Part shown: positions 59,744 through 64,000 of the stretch, piece by piece
Layout of the letters: every line of letters begins with the position of its first letter
Numbering within the stretch: position 1 is the first letter of the stretch
NCBI RefSeq assembly: GCF_000026145.1
Contig: NC_009445.1
Coordinates: forward strand, 7,392,588 to 7,456,587
DNA from: Bradyrhizobium sp. ORS 278
GTDB taxonomy: Bacteria > Pseudomonadota > Alphaproteobacteria > Rhizobiales > Xanthobacteraceae
Length of the DNA: 64,000 nt
Reading direction: 5' to 3'
The notes under the pieces: model-generated
What the model saw: only the letters and a program-made list of their open reading frames with translations
The model's database searches: none
Told to the model about the DNA's origin: nothing
Position numbers and translations under genes: made by a program

Positions 59744-60115
59744 ATGAGGATACCAGCATATCGAAGGGCTCTCGCCGCGGCGATTGCGTCCATGCTGCTC
59801 CCTGGCCCGCTGATTGCAGGCGACGTCGGAGCGCGCGAGGCTGCGCCGCTCGTCGCGGCGCGCGCCCCTTTCACAGCGACGTTATCCAACCTGTCGCCAC
59901 TTGCCTTCGGCATGGATGTCGGGGAGACATCGCGCGTGCTGGCGCAGCCGCTGATCTACCTGAACGGCACGCCCGGCAACGAGACCTTTCTCGCCTTGCG
60001 CAATCTCGGCGGCAGCGGACTGGTCCCGCATCATCACCGCCTGTTCCTCAAGTTCCGTGGGGGTCGGCTGACCGGCTGGAAAGAGGACTACGGCACCAAT
60101 TGGATGTGGCGCTGA
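59744..60115 (+). CDS. Small secreted hypothetical protein
   Basis: A 123-residue protein with a signal peptide (AYRRALAAAIASMLLPGPLI, cleavage around AGDVGA) and a mature part of mixed composition: TATLSNLSPLAFGMDVGETS, LAQPLIYLNGTPGNETFLAL, and RNLGGSGLVPHHHRLFLKFR. It does not match a family that I recognise. ATG 59744 is used because the signal starts there; the frame is open to 59630. It precedes the dienelactone hydrolase gene by 34 bases and may be transcribed with it. Confidence 0.6.
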   Translation: MRIPAYRRALAAAIASMLLPGPLIAGDVGAREAAPLVAARAPFTATLSNLSPLAFGMDVGETSRVLAQPLIYLNGTPGNETFLALRNLGGSGLVPHHHRLFLKFRGGRLTGWKEDYGTNWMWR

Positions 60116-60149
60116 AACGCGCCATCGCGACGTCTTAAAAGGAGTCAAC

Positions 60150-60821
60150 GTGGGACAGGATATCAAGCTCACCGCATCGGACGGCTTTCAGCTCGGCGCC
60201 TATCGCGCCGACCCGTCCTCGGCCTCCAAGGGCGCGCTGGTCGTGATCCAGGAGATTTTCGGCGTCAACCATCATATCCGCAACGTCTGCGACCGCCTCG
60301 CGGCCGAAGGATACGTCGCGATCGCGCCCGCGATCTTCGATCGCGTCGAGCCCAACTTCACCTCGGGCTATTCGCCGGATGAAATCGCCGTGGCGCGGAA
60401 ATTCGTCGCCAACCCGGACTGGCAGGCGTTCCTGCGCGACACCCAGGCCGCGATCGCTGCGGTGAAGGATGCAGGCCCCGTGGGAATCATCGGCTTCTGC
60501 CTCGGCGGCAGCATCGCCTATGCGGCCGCGACCAAGCTCACCGGATTGAAGGCGGCCGTCGGCTATTATGGCGGCGCCGTCGTGCGCTTCGCGGATGACA
60601 AGCCAGCCGTCCCGACGCAGCTGCATTTCGGCGAGAAGGACGCCGGCATTCCGCTGACCGATGTCGAGACCATCAAGGCCAAGCGCCCCGACGTCGAGAT
60701 CTTCGTCTATCCCGGCGCCCAGCACGGCTTCGGCTGCGACGAGCGCGCGAGCTACGACAAGCCGAGCTCGGATCTGGCCTGGACGCGCAGCCTGGCGTTC
60801 TTCGCGCAGCATCTGCGCTGA
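60150..60821 (+). CDS. Dienelactone hydrolase family protein
   Basis: A 223-residue alpha/beta hydrolase. The nucleophile Cys is in IIGFCLGGSIAYAAATKLTG, with the acid in FGEKDAGIP and the His in YPGAQHGFGCDERASYDKPS, a Cys-Asp-His triad as in carboxymethylenebutenolidase. The N-terminal strand VVIQEIFGVNHHIRNVCDRL contains the conserved Glu. It opens lactones in aromatic degradation, or acts as a detoxification hydrolase. The start is GTG at 60150, ten bases behind AAGGAG. Confidence 0.9.
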   Translation: MGQDIKLTASDGFQLGAYRADPSSASKGALVVIQEIFGVNHHIRNVCDRLAAEGYVAIAPAIFDRVEPNFTSGYSPDEIAVARKFVANPDWQAFLRDTQAAIAAVKDAGPVGIIGFCLGGSIAYAAATKLTGLKAAVGYYGGAVVRFADDKPAVPTQLHFGEKDAGIPLTDVETIKAKRPDVEIFVYPGAQHGFGCDERASYDKPSSDLAWTRSLAFFAQHLR

Positions 60822-60832
60822 TCATTCTCCTT

Positions 60833-60915
60833 CGTCATTGCGAGGAGCGCAGCGACGAAGCGATCCAGGGCGTCACGCGCGACCCTGGATTGCTTCGGCT
60901 CGCTCGCAATGACGG
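60833..60915. repeat. Dispersed inverted repeat (CGTCATTGCGAGGAGC type)
   Basis: Left arm CGTCATTGCGAGGAGCGCAG then CGACGAAGCGATCCAGGG and right arm CCCTGGATTGCTTCGGCTCG then CTCGCAATGACGG, with a short centre. This is a well-known type of palindromic extragenic repeat in rhizobia. It sits between a hydrolase and a polysaccharide export gene that end toward each other and may terminate both. Confidence 0.75.
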
Positions 60916-60975
60916 TGGAGCGCCGCGACTCTCTAAGATCTGCAACAGTGTCGGGCGTCAACGACGTCTGCGAAA

Positions 60976-61686
60976 TCAGAACCAGCGCTCGCCGACCTGG
61001 ATCGTATCGCCGGGCCTCAGCGACGTGCCGAGCGGAACCTCGTAGCGCGCTGCGCCGCCGGCATCGGTATGCGTCAACGTGACGATGTCGCGCCGCGCCC
61101 GCGGCGAGAAGCCGCCGGCGATGGCGATGGCGCTCTCGACGGTCATGTTGGGCACGTAGGGATATTGGCCGGGCGCCTGCACCTCGCCGAGAATGAAGAA
61201 CGGGCGATAGGCCTCGATCTCGACCGCGACCGAAGGCTCGCGGATGTAGCCGTTGCGCAGCTTCGCCATGATCTCTGCGGCGAGACCCGCGGTGGTGCGG
61301 CCTCGTGCCGGAACGCTGCCGATCAGCGGCATGGTGATCGAGCCGGACGCATCGATCGCATAGGTGTTGGTCAGGCCCTCCTGGCCGTAGACGACGACGC
61401 GAAGCTTGTCGCCGGCATCGAGATGGTACGCCTGCTCGGAGCGCGCAGGCGCATAGCCGACGGGCATGCCCGCGGCACCACGCGGGGCGGCGGCGAACGA
61501 GTTGCGCAGTGCGGGAATCGCTCCGCCCTGCCCGGTGGCGGCAACCGGGGCGGTCGAAGGAGTCCCGTAGGCCATGGCATCGAGGTCGCTCTGCGGCTGG
61601 CCAACGGCGACGGGGGACGTCGTGACGCAGCCCGACAGCAGGACCGTGAAGAGGATGGCAATGACCGGAACGAAATACGCGCGCAC
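60976..61686 (-). CDS. Polysaccharide export lipoprotein (Wza/ExoF-like)
   Basis: A 236-residue outer-membrane or periplasmic export protein. A lipoprotein signal (VPVIAILFTVLLSGC, lipobox LLSGC) puts Cys about 20. The poly_export domain is YHLDAGDKLRVVVYGQEGLT, TYAIDASGSITMPLIGSVPA, GYIREPSVAVEIEAYRPFFI, LGEVQAPGQYPYVPNMTVES; then a SLBB-like end (RPGDTIQVGERWF). GTG 61686 is preferred because AGGGA lies 8 bases ahead; an ATG at 61722 is possible. It functions with Wzz-like proteins such as the partial gene at the window's left end, though 60 kb away. Confidence 0.85.
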   Translation of the reverse strand: MRAYFVPVIAILFTVLLSGCVTTSPVAVGQPQSDLDAMAYGTPSTAPVAATGQGGAIPALRNSFAAAPRGAAGMPVGYAPARSEQAYHLDAGDKLRVVVYGQEGLTNTYAIDASGSITMPLIGSVPARGRTTAGLAAEIMAKLRNGYIREPSVAVEIEAYRPFFILGEVQAPGQYPYVPNMTVESAIAIAGGFSPRARRDIVTLTHTDAGGAARYEVPLGTSLRPGDTIQVGERWF

Positions 61687-61794
61687 TCGAACAATCCCTG
61701 AGTGAGGATGTCCCCTAGTCATGCGCGGTTAAGGTTAACAAACCGTTGGCGCGTGTAGTCGGGACCGCGCGCAAGCACGGACGCTTGCGTGCCT

Positions 61795-61833
61795 GCCGAA
61801 GAAAAACCCTCTCCCACAAACGTGGGAGAGGGT
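61795..61833 (-). terminator. Rho-independent terminator after msrA
   Basis: A perfect 13-base stem AACCCTCTCCCAC (61804-61816), loop AAAC, GTGGGAGAGGGTT (61821-61833). Read on the minus strand it is followed by TTTTTCTTC. About 36 bases after the msrA stop, so it ends that transcript. Confidence 0.85.
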
Positions 61834-61869
61834 TCGGATGTTCAAGCCGATCCCTCTGATGCGGCGGAA

Positions 61870-62526
61870 CTACGCGCTCACGCCGACGCCGATCGGGCAG
61901 GCGACGCCGGTGCCGCCGAGACCGCAATAGCCGGCCGGATTCTTGGCCAGATACTGCTGGTGATAGTCCTCGGCGAAGTAGAACGGCCCGGCGGGCGCGA
62001 TCTCCGTGGTGATCGCGCCGAGACCCTTGGCACGCAGCGCCTTTTCATAGGCCTGCTTGGAGGCCTCGGCCGTCTCGCGCTGAGCCTCGCTGAAGGTATA
62101 GACCGCCGAGCGATACTGCGTGCCGACGTCGTTGCCCTGGCGCATGCCTTGGGTCGGGTCGTGGCTCTCCCAGAACGTCTTCAGGAGCCGCTCATAGGAA
62201 ATGATCTTGGGATCGAACACGACGAGGACGACCTCGGTATGCGCGGTCAGGCCCGAGCACACCTCCTCATAGGTCGGGTTCGGCGTATGGCCGCCAGCGT
62301 AACCGACCGCCGTGACGTGAATGCCGTTGCCAAGCTGCCAGAACTTGCGCTCCGCGCCCCAGAAGCAGCCGAGCCCGAACACCGCCTGCTCGAGGCCGGC
62401 GGGATAGGGCGGCAGCAAAGCGCGGCCGTTGACGAAATGCTTGGTGGCGGTCGGGATCGGCTGGGCACGGCCGGGCAGCGCCTCGGCGGCGCTCGGCAAG
62501 GCAGCGGGCTTGCGCATGAAGAACAT
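61870..62526 (-). CDS. msrA: Peptide methionine sulfoxide reductase A
   Basis: A 218-residue repair enzyme reducing methionine-S-sulfoxide in proteins. The active site [15 protein letters not shown] contains the catalytic Cys; further conserved blocks are [33 protein letters not shown], and [20 protein letters not shown] with the C-terminal Tyr-Cys that recycles the enzyme. The first 40 residues ([20 protein letters not shown]) precede the catalytic domain, as in long bacterial MsrA. ATG 62526 is preferred over 62586 because GGAGACAGCCC precedes it. Its own terminator follows. Confidence 0.95.
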   Translation of the reverse strand: MFFMRKPAALPSAAEALPGRAQPIPTATKHFVNGRALLPPYPAGLEQAVFGLGCFWGAERKFWQLGNGIHVTAVGYAGGHTPNPTYEEVCSGLTAHTEVVLVVFDPKIISYERLLKTFWESHDPTQGMRQGNDVGTQYRSAVYTFSEAQRETAEASKQAYEKALRAKGLGAITTEIAPAGPFYFAEDYHQQYLAKNPAGYCGLGGTGVACPIGVGVSA

Positions 62527-62649
62527 GGGCTGTCTCCGGGCATGGCATCGCCCGCCGGAACAGTCCGGCGGCGCGAGGGCCTTCACTGTGGGATTATATA
62601 GGTCTCTACGCCCGCCACCGCAGCGATGTTACGTCGCGCGGTTGGGACG

Positions 62650-62967
62650 TCAGTCGCGACCATAGCCGATCAGCGGCCGCCGCGGGCGGAACAGCAGCAT
62701 CAGCAGGATCCCGATCACGCCCAGCACGGCGAAAACCGGCTGATCCAGGAACGCCCGGGCGATCCAGTCCCACAGGAACGGCGCCTTGGCCTCGACCCAG
62801 GCCTTGAAAGCGGCCTGGCTGGATTGGTGGACGTCGTTCCAGAGCTGGCCGAACCGGGTGAACTGCAGGGTCTGGTCGGCCACCCAGCGCGCCCCGTCAT
62901 ACACCAGGAAGATGAAGCTTCCGGCCAGCAGCAACAGTCCCACCAGGCGGAAAAAACCGCGGATCAT
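62650..62967 (-). CDS. Small membrane protein of unknown function
   Basis: A 105-residue protein with two membrane helices: IRGFFRLVGLLLLAGSFIFL at the N-terminus and QPVFAVLGVIGILLMLLFRP near the end, and a helical middle part (FGQLWNDVHQSSQAAFKAWV). The C-terminus is basic (FRPRRPLIGYGRD). Homologues are found in Rhizobiales near the start of rpsT or DNA-repair genes, but no function is known. It is divergent from rpsT. Confidence 0.75.
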   Translation of the reverse strand: MIRGFFRLVGLLLLAGSFIFLVYDGARWVADQTLQFTRFGQLWNDVHQSSQAAFKAWVEAKAPFLWDWIARAFLDQPVFAVLGVIGILLMLLFRPRRPLIGYGRD

Positions 62968-63327
62968 GCCTCACCTGCCCTCTTTCGCTTGCCCGGACGG
63001 GCAGCAAGCCCATAGCGGGGGCTCCTTGGAAATTCAACCTCGTCAGGGGCTTAGAACCGGCCCTGGCCGGCTTCCAGGTCGTCAGCAGCTTCCGAGACCG
63101 TTGACGCTCGCGGCCCCTGCCCCTATAAGGTCGCCGAAGGCGGTGGGCGCGATCCCGCCGCCGCTGTTCTTTGAGCAGCGCCGATCCGCCGAGCCCACCC
63201 GCTCCGGTCATGGCATTCTCAGAGAGGCGTCCGAACAACCCACCGCGTCGATGGGGCCGCGTCAAGCGGGCCGCGCGCGTACCCGCAGATTGCGGCGACT
63301 GCTCGCCGTCGAAGGATATTTGAGAGC
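62968..63327. other. Divergent promoter region before rpsT
   Basis: About 360 bases. It contains the rpsT promoter at 63101-63129 (separate entry), about 200 bases from the rpsT start, so the leader RNA is long. The leader contains some GC-rich inverted segments (for example GGCGGTGGGCGCGATCCCGC) that might be an S20-responsive structure; this cannot be decided from sequence alone. Confidence 0.4.
63101..63129 (+). promoter_or_regulatory. Sigma-70 promoter of rpsT
   Basis: TTGACG (63101-63106) and TATAAG (63124-63129), 17 bases apart, a near-consensus housekeeping promoter. Transcription should begin near 63136, giving a leader of about 190 bases to the rpsT start. Nothing else as close to consensus was seen in the window. 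Confidence 0.7.
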
Positions 63328-63597
63328 ATGGCCAACACGACCTCCGCGAAAAAGGCGACGCGCAAGATTGCCCGCCGCACCATCATCAACAAGTCGCGCC
63401 GCACCCAGATGCGCGGTGCCGTCCGCTCCGTCGAGGACGCGATCAAGAAGGGCGACCGCGAGGCCGCGCTGAAGGCGATGGCCAACGCCGAGCCGCAGCT
63501 GATGCGCGCCGCGCAGCGCAACATCATTCACAAGAACAACGCGAGCCGCAAAGTCTCGCGCCTCGTCCATCAGATCGCCAAGCTCGCCGCGAAGTGA
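63328..63597 (+). CDS. rpsT: Ribosomal protein S20
   Basis: An 89-residue, strongly basic small-subunit protein. The opening [20 protein letters not shown] and the end [20 protein letters not shown] are typical of S20. It binds 16S rRNA early in 30S assembly. Standalone, with its own promoter and terminator. In many Bradyrhizobium-type genomes rpsT is followed by dnaA, which would lie just beyond the window. Confidence 0.97.
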
Positions 63598-64000
63598 CGC
63601 GATCGATCGACCGACGAACTATCAAGATGCAAACAGCCCGGCTCGCGCCGGGCTTTTCTTTTCCGCCGTCATCTCTTTCTGTGGCGTCTCCTTGTGTGGC
63701 GTCGTCACGTTGGCGCGTCACACTTGCGCTTCGCTGCCGTGATCAAAACTTCTATTTGCTGGCGACATCGCGACATCGTTGCGATCTTCGCGCGCAATGG
63801 AACACTTGCGCTGTCGTCCCGGCCTGACACGCTCCGTACTCCGACGTGGCGTTCCGTAATTTTACGCGGTGATAATTTTGTCTCACCGGAAACAGCAGCG
63901 AATCTGCGCGCTCGCGTTTGCGCATCGCTGTCAAGAGCACACGATGCCTCGTTCATTTCGCGCACGCGATGCGACGGGAGTTACCCGCGTCGAGCAATCG
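63598..64000. other. Region after rpsT, probably leader of the next gene (possibly dnaA)
   Basis: About 400 bases with the rpsT terminator at its start and no complete gene. An inverted repeat CGTAA-TT-TTACG (63855-63866) lies in an AT-rich part that could be a promoter (GTGATAATTTTG follows). No clear DnaA box (TTATCCACA) was seen, so an origin cannot be claimed. Confidence 0.4.
63635..63664 (+). terminator. Rho-independent terminator of rpsT
   Basis: AGCCCGGC, loop TCGC, GCCGGGCT followed by TTTCTTTTCC: an 8-base perfect stem with a T-rich tail, 37 bases after the rpsT stop codon. Confidence 0.9.

Noticed and set aside
63598..64000. Replication origin
   Set aside because: Position beside rpsT suggests dnaA next door, but no DnaA box consensus or 13-mer array was found in the visible sequence.
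1..64000. tRNA, rRNA, CRISPR arrays, insertion sequences
   Set aside because: None recognised on reading either strand; no transposase frame or direct-repeat arrays were seen.

Overview
The window is 64 kb of GC-rich alphaproteobacterial chromosome. The most likely source is a Bradyrhizobium or a close relative in the Nitrobacteraceae. This rests on codon usage, on dispersed palindromic intergenic repeats of the kind common in that group, on families such as DUF3551, DUF2848 and DUF3422, and on a TTAA-N7-TTAA CtrA-type box. No rRNA, tRNA, CRISPR array, insertion sequence or prophage was found. Genes are packed in short operons joined by ATGA overlaps.

Layout. 1-4058: start of a Wzz-like polysaccharide gene, a family 4 glycosyltransferase, DUF2848 and DUF3422 proteins. 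4059-6529: about 1 kb of repeats, a decayed DUF5655-type nuclease gene and an intact Phd/VapC-like toxin-antitoxin pair. 6681-9465: PQQ-type sugar dehydrogenase, two small hydrophilic proteins and a sirtuin. 9469-15084: ABC importer operon with a PuuE-like deacetylase, facing a GntR regulator; two identical palindromes lie between them. 15097-20070: membrane guanylate/adenylate cyclase, then a four-gene bufferin (copper-binding modified peptide) cluster. 20010-27618: membrane and cell-surface genes, including a methyltransferase-glycosyltransferase fusion and a phasin-like coiled-coil protein. 27662-30825: DUF2892-ECF sigma-AhpD-like operon, LysE exporter, LuxR regulator. 31310-34922: acyl-CoA dehydrogenase, formamidase, TetR regulator and a DUF1348 protein, with two clear palindromic operators. 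35202-39036: hybrid histidine kinase with an ethylene-receptor-like sensor, and an outer-membrane barrel protein with twin operator boxes.

39105-44077 is a HlyD-RbbA-ABC permease export operon. 44204-48438 holds a TPR-glycosyltransferase and a second-copy uppS operon with its own winged-helix regulator and two matching CTTTG-N5-CAAAG boxes. 48583-55289 has a TctC binding protein, a VOC protein, a DUF2330/RnfD-like pair, an acyl-CoA ligase and a cytochrome P450 gene broken by two compensating frameshifts. 55391-63597 has an HD-GYP protein, an IorAB-type molybdenum oxidoreductase, dienelactone hydrolase, a polysaccharide export lipoprotein, MsrA and ribosomal protein S20 with a good sigma-70 promoter and terminator. 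The last 400 bases are probably the leader region of the next gene.

The best candidates for a system worth study are the bufferin cluster (17430-20070), the ethylene-receptor-like kinase that has lost its copper-ligand histidine, and the self-contained uppS2 regulatory operon. All functions are inferred from reading the translated sequence; no database search was run.
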